The notes beneath the pieces are model-generated. The model saw only the letters and a program-made list of their open reading frames with translations. It ran no database searches and was not told the origin of the DNA. 42,550 nucleotides of DNA from Neocallimastix lanati (nom. inval.). Its lineage: Eukaryota; Neocallimastigomycota; Neocallimastigomycetes; Neocallimastigales; Neocallimastigaceae. Both the position numbers and the translations under genes were made by a program. Of this stretch, positions 33,550 to 42,550 are shown in pieces (position 1 is the stretch's first letter; every line of letters begins with the position of its first letter). Location: NCBI GenBank assembly GCA_016946835.1, contig JACVTC010000337.1, forward strand, positions 1 to 42,550. The letters run 5' to 3'.

Positions 33550-33712
33550 TGAACTATTTTATTATTAAAATTTGATATGTATTCATTGCAAAAAAGTTCT
33601 TTTTATTTATAATAATAGTATATTCATAAGGAATTTTAATTAATCTTGGATTATGCTCATAGCAATCTAATCTAAATTGTATATCCTGATACCGTTTTGA
33701 AATCTCAAACTA
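33548..33712 (-). pseudogene. Short unrecognised coding relic
   Basis: The minus strand reads ISKRYQDIQFRLDCYEHNPR then LIKIPYEYTIIINKKNFFAM and a stop, about 50 codons with normal residue mix in otherwise featureless DNA. A TAG lies just upstream and could alternatively be a splice acceptor (ATATAG). Family unknown. Confidence 0.25.
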
Positions 33713-34238
33713 TATTCATCTAGGAAATTTTAAATAACTAAATAAATACTGAGTTTTAATTTAATAATTTATATTTATATATATAATGTTTTTAATTTTT
33801 ATATATAAATATTAAAAAAAATTAATTTATTTTAAATATATTTTCAAATCAATAAATTTAGATTTATAATATATAAGTAGTTATATTTTAAAATTATTTA
33901 AAAAAATATCTTTCTTTTGTAATTCATTAATAATTTATTTCTTAAATTAAATAACAAATTTTTTTGTTCTACTTTGCATAATAAATTATTAAATTAAATT
34001 TTTTTTTAGAATTCTCTATTAAGAAGACGAAATCTTACAATAAAATATTTTTTATTGTCATATTTCTGAATAAAATTAAAACTCAGTTAATTTCTTTTAG
34101 AACAAACAATTCAAATTCAATTAAGATAAATTATATATTAATCTTTATAAATTACTTTTTTCTATTAAATTAGTATTACAAAAAAATTAATAATTTTTTA
34201 TTAGAATTAAAATTGAATAGATGTAAAAATAATTAATT
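33713..34238. other. A/T-rich spacer upstream of the Stealth gene
   Basis: No gene. Presumed promoter region for 34239. No distinct box can be chosen in this composition. Confidence 0.4.
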
Positions 34239-36836
34239 ATGAATATAAATCCAATTTTAACAAAGAATTTATATTTTTTTAGATTAAATGTATTACTTAT
34301 TTTTATTATAAATATTAATTGTTTAAGTTATGAAAGTTATCAAAATGATAAATCTACACTTGTGGATCAAACAAAAATTAGAGGCAGTGAGGATTTAAAT
34401 ATATTAACTACTTTTAATAATACCTCCTTCTCAAAGCAAATAACCGATTTAAATAATATACTAAATTATAAGGGAGGAAAGCTTGAACCTGAATGGCAAT
34501 GGGTTAAAAATACATCTATCGTATATACATGGGTTGATGGCTCTGACATAAATTTTCAAGATTTAAAATCAAAATATAATGGAGGAAATAGAGAGGTTAA
34601 TAGTAGAGATCGTTCTGCTGATGAACTTCGATATTCCATCCGTTCCTTAGAAAAATATATGCCATGGCATGAGGGAACAATCTACATTGTAACTTGTCAA
34701 CAAATACCGAAATGGCTAAATACTAATCATCCCAGAATCAAGATAGTGGATCATAAAACTATTTTCCCTAAATATTTATTTCCTACTTTTGATTCTGGAA
34801 CCATAGAACTATTTTTTGATAAAATTCCAGGAATTTCTGAAAGATTTATATATTTTAATGATGATGTCTTCTTAAACAACTATATTCATCCGAGTTTCTT
34901 TTTTACGAGAGAAGGTTACCCAAAAATATATAAAAATGATAATTCTCTAAATCTATCTAAAAATAAGTATAAAAAAAATATTTCGAAAAAACAAAATTTA
35001 TTTACCAATATGTGCTATCTTACCCTTGAATTGATACACACTTATCTTGATAAAGATTTTAAATACTACTATTTACATCATTCCACTCATGTTTTTTATC
35101 GTGATTTAATGGAGCCATTTCGTCAATTTTTTAAGGAGGATATAAAGATATTATGTATTGATAAATTTAGAAGTTGGGAAAAATTTCATAGTCTCTATCT
35201 CTACCTAACTTTTATGGAATATGCCAGTAAGAATGATCAACTCAAATTATTTGACGAAAATAAATTACCTTCAGACAGGACAATTACAAAATATTTCTGT
35301 CAAGTAGTTCCTGTTTCAATAAATTCTGATTTAATAAAATTTGAAATCGTAAGCGATGATTCCAAAGAAAATGAGATAAACTTTAACTACATTAAAACTC
35401 ACCCGACTGTTCTAGTTTTTAATTTCAATGATGTCTATTCTGAGCATCATGTTTTTATTCAATTTACCGAATTTTTAATGACAAGATTTCCAGAACCTTC
35501 CTCATTTGAAAAGAAAGAATATATTGAATTAGAAAAAACTTATTCCAATCTCATAAATTCACCGCTACCTACTAAAAATAACGCAAGTCAAGACTTAGAT
35601 AAAATGGAAAGTAAAAATATAAGCTTAAATAATACTAGTACTAAAGATAATCCTTTAAATAATAATATTAATTACTATAAAATGAAGATTATTGAAGAGT
35701 ACCTAAAAAAAAAAGAGGAACTTTCAGGTCCCAAAAAAGATATAAGTAATAGAGAAAGGGAAGAAATTGATTTTCTCTTAAATTATAATGGAGAAACGCT
35801 TACCCATGAATGGGAATGGGCTAAAAAAATTTCAATGGTCTACTATTTTGATAGTCCTAATCCATTTACAAAAGAAAGAAAAGAACTGGAAATAAACAAA
35901 TTAAAATATTCTTTATTTTCAATTGAAAAATATTTACCATGGTTCGAGGGTGTTATATACATAGTAATTAAGGAGGAAGAACAAAAAGAATTTGAATGGA
36001 TAAAATCTCAAAACAAAAGAATTCAATTAATTCATCAAACGTATTTAATATCAAAAATTGAAAATCATAGTGAAATCAATAGAAATATTATTGAATTCTT
36101 TTTAGATAAAATACCTGATATATCTGAAAGATTTGTATATCTCACTAATAATCATTTCTTCACAAATTATACTCATCCACGATTCTTTTTCAGTCAAGAA
36201 TTTTTTCCTAAATATAACTTTGAAAATATCCTTTCAAAGAATGAAGTGGATCAACGAATTGAAAGTGATAAGTCCTTTTTCAATACCTTCAATATTATTA
36301 TGAAATATTTCGGTAAAAATTATGTTAATGGCTATCAATATCTTAAAAATGCACCCATTCCACTTTACCGAGATCTCTTCGAACCTGTTCGTCAACTTTA
36401 TAAAATACAGGTAAGAAAACTATTAAATGGTAATTATTCAAGAGAGAAAAGTATTCTCCCCCTCTATATGATTTCTACCTATAATATCTATGGTACCAAT
36501 CATCCTTATTATCCTAATTATATTGGTGGTTATGGAAAAGTTAGAACGTCCAAAATACCGGTAATTAACCCTTTAAGAACAATTGAATTTTATGGATTTG
36601 ATATTACATCTCCTTCAATTTCGAATTATACCATGGCTCTTAATATTTCTTTCACAAAAAATACTGGAATAATAAATAAATTTATGGAGTATAACCCTTG
36701 TAATGAAAAGGAAATCATTGAAAAAATAATTTCATCAAAATTATTATTTTTTAGTATGAAGAGTAGAGATGAAAGTGAAATAATTTATGACTATAATATT
36801 AATTGTTTTCTAAAAGTTATGAATCAATTATATTAA
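34239..36836 (+). CDS. Stealth-family phosphotransferase-like protein with two Stealth modules
   Basis: An 865-aa, intron-free secretory protein. Residues 11-29 form a hydrophobic signal peptide or anchor. The first module carries Stealth CR1 (SIVYTWVDGSD, D100 and D103), CR2 (DELRYSIRSLEKYMPW, then ISERFIYFNDDVFLNNYIHP with N207-D208-D209) and CR3 (HHSTHVFYRDLMEPFRQFF). After an Asn/Ser-rich linker (about 450-500) a second module repeats the plan: SMVYYFDSPN, KLKYSLFSIEKYLPWFEG, ISERFVYLTNNHFFTNYTHP and LYRDLFEPVRQLY. There VDGSD is FDSPN, NDD is TNN (636-638) and the CR3 His is replaced by Pro. Stealth proteins transfer sugar-1-phosphates, as in GNPTAB of lysosomal enzyme tagging and bacterial capsule polymerases. 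The first half is predicted active and the second a pseudoenzyme. Substrate unknown; a Golgi or surface glycan role is inferred. Confidence 0.88.
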   Translation: MNINPILTKNLYFFRLNVLLIFIININCLSYESYQNDKSTLVDQTKIRGSEDLNILTTFNNTSFSKQITDLNNILNYKGGKLEPEWQWVKNTSIVYTWVDGSDINFQDLKSKYNGGNREVNSRDRSADELRYSIRSLEKYMPWHEGTIYIVTCQQIPKWLNTNHPRIKIVDHKTIFPKYLFPTFDSGTIELFFDKIPGISERFIYFNDDVFLNNYIHPSFFFTREGYPKIYKNDNSLNLSKNKYKKNISKKQNLFTNMCYLTLELIHTYLDKDFKYYYLHHSTHVFYRDLMEPFRQFFKEDIKILCIDKFRSWEKFHSLYLYLTFMEYASKNDQLKLFDENKLPSDRTITKYFCQVVPVSINSDLIKFEIVSDDSKENEINFNYIKTHPTVLVFNFNDVYSEHHVFIQFTEFLMTRFPEPSSFEKKEYIELEKTYSNLINSPLPTKNNASQDLDKMESKNISLNNTSTKDNPLNNNINYYKMKIIEEYLKKKEELSGPKKDISNREREEIDFLLNYNGETLTHEWEWAKKISMVYYFDSPNPFTKERKELEINKLKYSLFSIEKYLPWFEGVIYIVIKEEEQKEFEWIKSQNKRIQLIHQTYLISKIENHSEINRNIIEFFLDKIPDISERFVYLTNNHFFTNYTHPRFFFSQEFFPKYNFENILSKNEVDQRIESDKSFFNTFNIIMKYFGKNYVNGYQYLKNAPIPLYRDLFEPVRQLYKIQVRKLLNGNYSREKSILPLYMISTYNIYGTNHPYYPNYIGGYGKVRTSKIPVINPLRTIEFYGFDITSPSISNYTMALNISFTKNTGIINKFMEYNPCNEKEIIEKIISSKLLFFSMKSRDESEIIYDYNINCFLKVMNQLY

Positions 36837-37834
36837 AATAAATTTTCCTCTTCATAATTTAAAAGGTTAAATTTATTAATATTTATTTCCATATAACTTT
36901 ATAAATATTTATGTTTATAAATATCTACTAATATGAATTTATATTTTTAATCAATTTAAAATAATAGATATAAAAATACAAAATATATTTAATATTATTA
37001 ATAAAATAAATATTAATATACTTGTTAATTAAATTATTAATACTACAGTTTTTATTAATATTACATATTAGATTATACCAAGAGCTATTAAAAAAAAATT
37101 AATCATGTTCATTATATTATATTTAATTGTATTTTAAACAAAATTACAAAAACTTATAACATTTATATACCTTAGTATAAAATAAAAATATGTTAAAAGA
37201 ATCTATTTAAAATATTTCTTTATTCCTTTTTATGATATGAATAATATTAATTACTATATAAATAATAAAATTATAAAAATAGATTAAATATTTAAAAAAT
37301 TATAAAAAATTTATATTAGAATTAATATTCCTTAATAAAACTTTTTTTTATTATTTTCATTAAATACGATTATTGTTAATTATTCTTAATCGAATTTCAC
37401 TAATTATTTTATTTTTTTATCTTCTTACTAAAATGGAATAAATAATAAATTTATAAAATATTACATTAATCATTAGTTTATGAAAACAAAAACAAAAACA
37501 AAAAAAAAAAAGAAAAAACGATACTATTGACACAATTAATCACAATGAAATAGAAAATTAAAAATAGAATTGGGAAGAAATAAAAATTATTCATTGGAAA
37601 TGATAAAATTGATTATTATAACTAAGAGATTTATATACCACATTAAAAAAAAAAAAAAAAAAAAAAAAAGAATTAAAATTATAATATAAATCAATATTTA
37701 ATATAAATATAAAATAGAATCAATGTTTTTAGAGATTGATCCTTATTTTAATATTTCTTGTATTTATATATTTTTTTAATAATTACATTCTTCATAAATA
37801 TATAACATTAAAGTTTGATATAAAATATTTAAAA
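36837..37834. other. A/T-rich spacer
   Basis: 3' flank of the Stealth gene. Includes a poly(A) run at 37645-37669. No supported frame or RNA gene. Confidence 0.5.
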
Positions 37835-37985
37835 AAGAAAAAGTTAACATCATTGGGAGCACAGGTTATTTTTGTTACTTATTCAATCAAATCTAAATTT
37901 GGTAACGAAACAAGATCTTGTTTATTTTTAGATTATGTTGAAAATCAATTTATTATTTTTTTTTTATTTCCGTTTAGAATCGGAA
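37835..37985 (+). pseudogene. Ty1/copia integrase C-terminal fossil
   Basis: A frame without ATG reads SLGAQVIFVTYSIKSKFGNE then TRSCLFLDYVENQFIIF. The spacing recalls the copia integrase tail, where an FG-x-V strand is followed by (K/R)SKF..(R)..C-x-FLGY. Here G is D in FLDY. The surrounding sequence is non-coding. It is a second copia trace besides 4064-4850. The assignment rests on a short motif and is tentative. Confidence 0.35.
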
Positions 37986-39142
37986 TAAATTTTAATTAAT
38001 AATATTAAAAAATACATGAAATTTTGTTATAAATATAAATAAATATATTATTAAAAAAAAAATAAGGTAAAATCAACATTTGGATGTCTTTATTTTTAAA
38101 AATAAAAATTTATATCATAATCATAATTTCTTTTTTTTTTATTTTTTTTTTTACAATTTCTACTTTATGTGAACACTAAATGAAAAAGAAATTTTATCTT
38201 CTTTTTTTTTGTTTTATAATTAAATTGAATTATTTACAGTTATGCAATGTAAATTTAAAAAATACGATAATGATGATAAAAATATTTAATAATAAATCAT
38301 TATATAAAGAATTAAGTATATAACAATATTAATAATATTCGAATATTATTTTTTTATTAAATATAAATATGAAATAAATAATAAATGTTAAATAATTTTA
38401 TGTATAAATTATAATTAAAATTAATAGTAATTAAATAATATAATTAATTATTAATTATTGATATTTAAGTATTTATTATTATATTTTATATGAAAAAAAA
38501 AAATATATAAAATAAATATATAATATATATAAAAATAAATAAATAGATAAATAATGAACAATATATAGTAATAATAAATATTAAATAATAAATATGTAAT
38601 TATTAATTAAAATATTACATTAAATCACGATATTTAATCACGTTATTTAATGTTATTATCACTTGAATATTTCTTTAAATCGATCTATAAATTTTTATTA
38701 ATAGATTATATAAATTTTATATATGTATTAATTTATAATATTTTTATAATTTTATTATTTATTAAAAAATTTTATAATTAATGAATCATTCTATCCATGC
38801 ATTAATTAACACCATATTTAAAGTGATTATTTGATTATTCATATTTTAAATGATAAAATATATTTTATATATATATCATTAATTATTTATATATCAATAA
38901 TTATATATATCAGTAATTATTTAATATCAATAAATTTTTAAGTTTTTTTAAATCAATTTTTCCTTTTTTAATTCATAATTAATTAAATTTTTAATTTTTA
39001 CTTGAATTATTGAAATGAACAATATATATATATATATAAATAACCTTTTATTGAAGTCCAATTAAAAAGATATATAAATTAATGAAAAGTTTGGTAATTT
39101 AATTAGTTCCTCCTTTTTTTTTATTGTACCAAAATTTTAATA
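37986..39142. other. A/T-rich spacer
   Basis: Only A/T homopolymers, TATATA and AATAAATAA runs, and no supported frame. It is the 5' flank of the four-exon gene at 39143. Confidence 0.5.
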
Positions 39143-39895
39143 ATGGTCGATGATACATCCGATGATGACTATATCGAAGATTATGATGGTAATAAAATAA
39201 TAATATTATATATATATTTATATTTTAAAAAAATGTTATTCAAATAAAAAGTCACAAAACTTTTGAATCTAAATAAATATAAATCTATTTTTCTTTAAAT
39301 ATTTAATAGAACTTACAGAAGCTGAAAAGATCCAAATAATAAAGAACAACAAATGTAAAATTAGCGTATTAAGAAATTGTAAATATTTTTTTTTTATTAA
39401 TATATAATTACTACCATAACTTTCAATATTTTGGAATTAATATTAATTTTATTTAAAAATTAGTAATTCTATTGTAATTTACTCTGTTATTATTTATTGT
39501 CAAAATATTTTAAGTATGTAGAGAATGGGAAGAGTCCAATACTATTTATAGAGAAGATTCCAATTCCTTAGAAGGAATGCTTAAAAGACAAAAAGAACTT
39601 CAAATTCTTGAGGAAATCGTTGAAACGGAAAAAGAAAACACTAAAATTATGATTAATATCAAAAAAAATAATCCTAATTCCGAGTAAGTTTTCATTTTTT
39701 TATTAATAATAAAAAAAAAAATAAAAAGTTTGATAGTAAATAATTTTTTATTTTAAATTTAAATCTCTATAATTATTAATAAAATATAATTATTAATAAA
39801 ATATAATTATTAATAAAATAAAAATTTTTATTTTTATATTCTGAATTCTTATTAAATTCAGTAAAATCATTAATAGGCTTCTTCAAATGGATTAA
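39143..39895 (+). CDS. Small acidic helical protein, four exons, 105 aa
   Basis: Exons 39143-39188, 39310-39378, 39515-39683 and 39862-39895 (318 nt) join in frame: phases 1, 1 and 2, donors GTAATA, GTAAAT and GTAAGT, acceptors AATAG, TTTAAG and TTCAG. The N-terminus is very acidic (MVDDTSDDDYIEDYDELTEA). A probable coiled coil follows (SLEGMLKRQKELQILEEI, then VETEKENTKIMINIKKN). The protein ends DKIINRLLQMD. If the last intron were retained, the stop at 39685 would give NNPNSE as the end. In exon 3 the nearer AG (39521-39522) is rejected because it creates an immediate stop. No family recognised. Size and helix pattern would fit a subunit of a coiled-coil assembly (kinetochore, microtubule or flagellar), but that is speculation. 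Confidence 0.5.
39780..39825 (+). repeat. Short tandem repeat AATTATTAATAAAATAT
   Basis: About three copies of a 17-bp unit lie inside the last intron of the small four-exon gene. Low complexity, with no apparent role. Confidence 0.7.
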
Positions 39896-42009
39896 ACAGA
39901 AAAGACAAATTTTTTTCATTTTTATCATTTCGATCTGTATTATTATATATTTTATTTGAAATCAAAAAAAAAATATAATAATAAATTGATAAAATGATTT
40001 AAAATCTAAATAAGGCACTATCAACATATTATAAATATATTTGAATTTTCGTGTTTCTTTTTATTGTATTTATTATTATTATTATTATTATATATTAATA
40101 TATTTATATATTTATTTATTTATCTATTAATTAATTTATTTATTTATATATTTATTTATCTATTATTTTTATATTTTATATTAAAGATAAATGAAATTTA
40201 AGTGTTAACTATTTAATTCAATATTACTTAAAAAGATATATTAAAAAATTAAATTTAATAAATTTCGGAGTTTAAATTTTTAATATTAAATAAAAACTTT
40301 GATAACTTTATTATTTTTTAATATTACTAAATTTTAATTAAAATTTGAAGAAGATAATTTAAATATAAAAAAGAAATTTTTTATTAGTTTTTTTTTAATT
40401 TTATTTTAAATATAAATATTTAATAATTAATAAATATTAATTATTTTTATACAATTAAACAATCATTTTTTATTTAGTGACGATTGATTGATAAAAGAAC
40501 TATAATTAAGTATTCGATGCTTTTTTTTCTATTATTATATCTCTTTATATATTCAAAAGATAATATAAAAAAAAGACTTTTACGAAATTAAAGAATTTTT
40601 ATAATATATATAAATAGTAGTAAAAAATTTATAAATAAATAAATAAATAATTTTTTAATAAATATTAATAAAGTTAATCCTCAAAATAATAAAAAAATAA
40701 TAAATAATTAATAATAAATATTCAAAAGAATATATATTACTAAATAATAATATATAATAATGGAATAATAATGGATAATAATATAAATAATAAATAGTAA
40801 TAAAAGAATATTTATAATAATTAAATAATAAATAATAATAATAATAAATAATAAATATAAAATAATAATAATAATAATAATAATAAATAATAAATAATAA
40901 ATAATAATAAAATAATAAATAATAAATAATAATTAACAATAATTTAATATGTACATAAATGTACTTAATTATTTTTACATAAAAAGAAAAATTATAATTA
41001 TAATTTAAAAAAATAAATGAAAATAATAAGATAATAAATGGATAATCCATACATTACATATTCAAAATAAAAGTTTTAATCTTTTGTTTGATTTTATTTA
41101 ATTATTATAAATAAAGTACAATTGAATATATGCAAAAAATATATATATTTTATTTATTAAATTTTAATTATAAATATAAATATAAAATTTTTTATTTTTT
41201 TTTGTAATAAAATGTATATTTAAAAATAACATTAATTTATGTGATCACTTGATTTATACAATATAATTTGATTTACATTACTATATATATTCTGTTACAA
41301 CAATTATTCTAAATTTATAATATATGTGAATTATGCATAAATATATATTACATTACGTTTTAATACATTTTATATATATATATCGAATACTTTACATATT
41401 CAATTATGTTAATTACGTATATTTAATATGTATTTCTTATATTATATAATTACAAATAAATATTAATATAGTAAATACACATATATTACATATTATAAAA
41501 TTAATGTAATTTATATTAATATCAACATTGTTCATATTATATATTTTTAAAATTTCAATAAAACAATAATATCAAATGTGTTAATAAATAAAAGAAAACT
41601 TATATTTATATCAAATATAAAATGGTTCCAAAGGTCAAATTTTTAATTAAGATAATTATTTATAAAGAAATTGGAATTTTAGATTTAAATATATAATAAA
41701 ACGAAATTATTTAAATTAAGATAAAAAAATATTTTTATAATAATGAAATAATGTATTAATTTATATTTAATAGGGTTATGTTTATTTAAACTATTATATA
41801 TATTTTCGGATGTGTTGCTTTTAGAAACATGCTAATAAATAAAAATTTAATTCCTAATTTAACTTTTTATATTTTATTTTCTTTTTTTAATTAATTGAAA
41901 ATAAATAAAAAAATAAATAAATAAATAAAACTAGAAATAAGTATAAATGTATTATTTTTTTTTATCTTTATTTTAACAAACCATAAATATATAAATGATA
42001 TTTAAAATA
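39896..42009. other. A/T-rich spacer
   Basis: Homopolymer and microsatellite DNA with no supported gene. The densest microsatellite (40680-40935) is listed separately. Confidence 0.55.
40680..40935 (+). repeat. AAT/AATA microsatellite
   Basis: Imperfect arrays of AATAAT and AATAAATAAT. The long minus-strand frame across it encodes only Tyr/Leu/Ile/Phe low complexity and is a by-product of the repeat. Confidence 0.85.
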
Positions 42010-42380
42010 ATTTTTTAAGTGATTGGAACGAACAAAATTATGTTCAATTTTTGAAATTTTTAAATTACTTTGAAAAAACTAATCTAAAAAGCTATAAAAT
42101 CGAAAATTAGAATTATAATAATAATATGGAAAATATAACACATTATGTTTCAGAATTTTAGAATAATTACTTTAAGATTTTATTATCAGAAAAGGTTATT
42201 TTTATAAATTTTAATTTTAACATCAAAAAGAATACTTAATCTTTTAATGATTATGAAAGGAGAATTTGTGTTTTTTTTTTTTAAAAAAAAAATATCAAAG
42301 AAAACTAGTAAAAACTAATGAGATCAATGGTTTAACTAAATATTACAAAAAAAAATGCAAATTATATTGGATAATAAAAT
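42010..42380 (+). pseudogene. Unrecognised coding relic
   Basis: One plus-strand frame reads SDWNEQNYVQFLKFLNYFEK then TNLKSYKIEN, stop, MENITHYVSEF, stop, NNYFKILLSEKVIFI, then a later stop. Residue use is protein-like and the W..Y..FL..L pattern recalls a helical gag or a SANT-like helix. Stops are TAG, TAG and TAA. Family not established. Confidence 0.25.
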
Positions 42381-42550
42381 ATAAATTTTATTAAATTATA
42401 TTTGAATTTTTTAAATGATATTAAAATTATTAATAAAATATTAAATAATTAAGAGTAATAGTGAAATAATTAAAAAAAAAAAAAAGGCTGTCATACAAAT
42501 TTATAATTTATTAATAATTAAAGATAATTTTAACGAATAATTCAATCTGA

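Noticed and set aside
37736-37834. Hydrophobic N-terminal part of the frame reaching 37999
   Set aside because: No ATG, and pure A/T composition gives Ile/Leu/Phe runs. Only the segment from about 37835 looks protein-derived.
40655-41050. 131-codon minus-strand frame
   Set aside because: It encodes only Tyr/Leu/Ile/Phe runs and is a by-product of the AAT microsatellite.
1-42550. CRISPR arrays, tRNA or rRNA genes
   Set aside because: No regularly spaced repeats and no cloverleaf-like GGTTCGANTCC box or rRNA-like G/C block was noticed on either strand. A covariance-model search would be needed to exclude divergent tRNAs.

Overview
The window looks like nuclear DNA of an anaerobic gut fungus (Neocallimastigomycota). 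It is extremely AT-rich and full of homopolymer and A/T simple-sequence runs. Small GT..AG introns begin with GTAAGT or GTATG-type donors. Two genes encode secreted, cysteine-rich, repeat-built proteins of the kind associated with gut-fungal scaffoldins, and LTR retroelements of several ages fill the gaps. The lineage is inferred from these features together; no single marker proves it.

Layout. 1-1666 (minus): 5' part of a secreted scaffoldin-like gene that runs off the window. 1667-6892: mostly A/T-rich spacer holding fossils, namely a Ty1/copia RT fragment and solo LTR, a BAR-domain-like pseudogene and an unrecognised pseudogene. 6893-13482: a nearly pristine Ty3/gypsy element with 452-bp LTRs (one mismatch seen), a 4-bp target duplication, gag, a textbook -1 frameshift signal and an uninterrupted pol. 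14818-21100: a wrecked composite of a second, chromodomain-bearing gypsy family. It has deleted and stop-riddled copies in + orientation and an inverted LTR at the right end.

23342-29607 (+): a 13-exon scaffoldin-like gene that I assembled by hand. It reads through from a signal peptide to a stop, giving about 1203 aa. All junctions after the signal peptide are phase 1, and two five-exon cassettes are arranged in tandem. 34239-36836 (+): an intron-free 865-aa secreted or membrane-anchored Stealth-family phosphotransferase-like protein. It has two Stealth modules, and the second has lost the signature acidic residues. 39143-39895 (+): a four-exon gene for a 105-aa acidic, helical protein that I do not recognise. 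The rest is A/T-rich spacer with a few short coding fossils.

The host genes do not form an operon or pathway. The two scaffoldin-like genes and the Stealth protein are all secretory-pathway products, which fits a cell-surface or extracellular theme. The retroelements, their fossils and the pseudogenes explain most other coding-like sequence. Exon boundaries are read by eye from splice consensus, phase and homology between the two cassettes, and have no transcript support.
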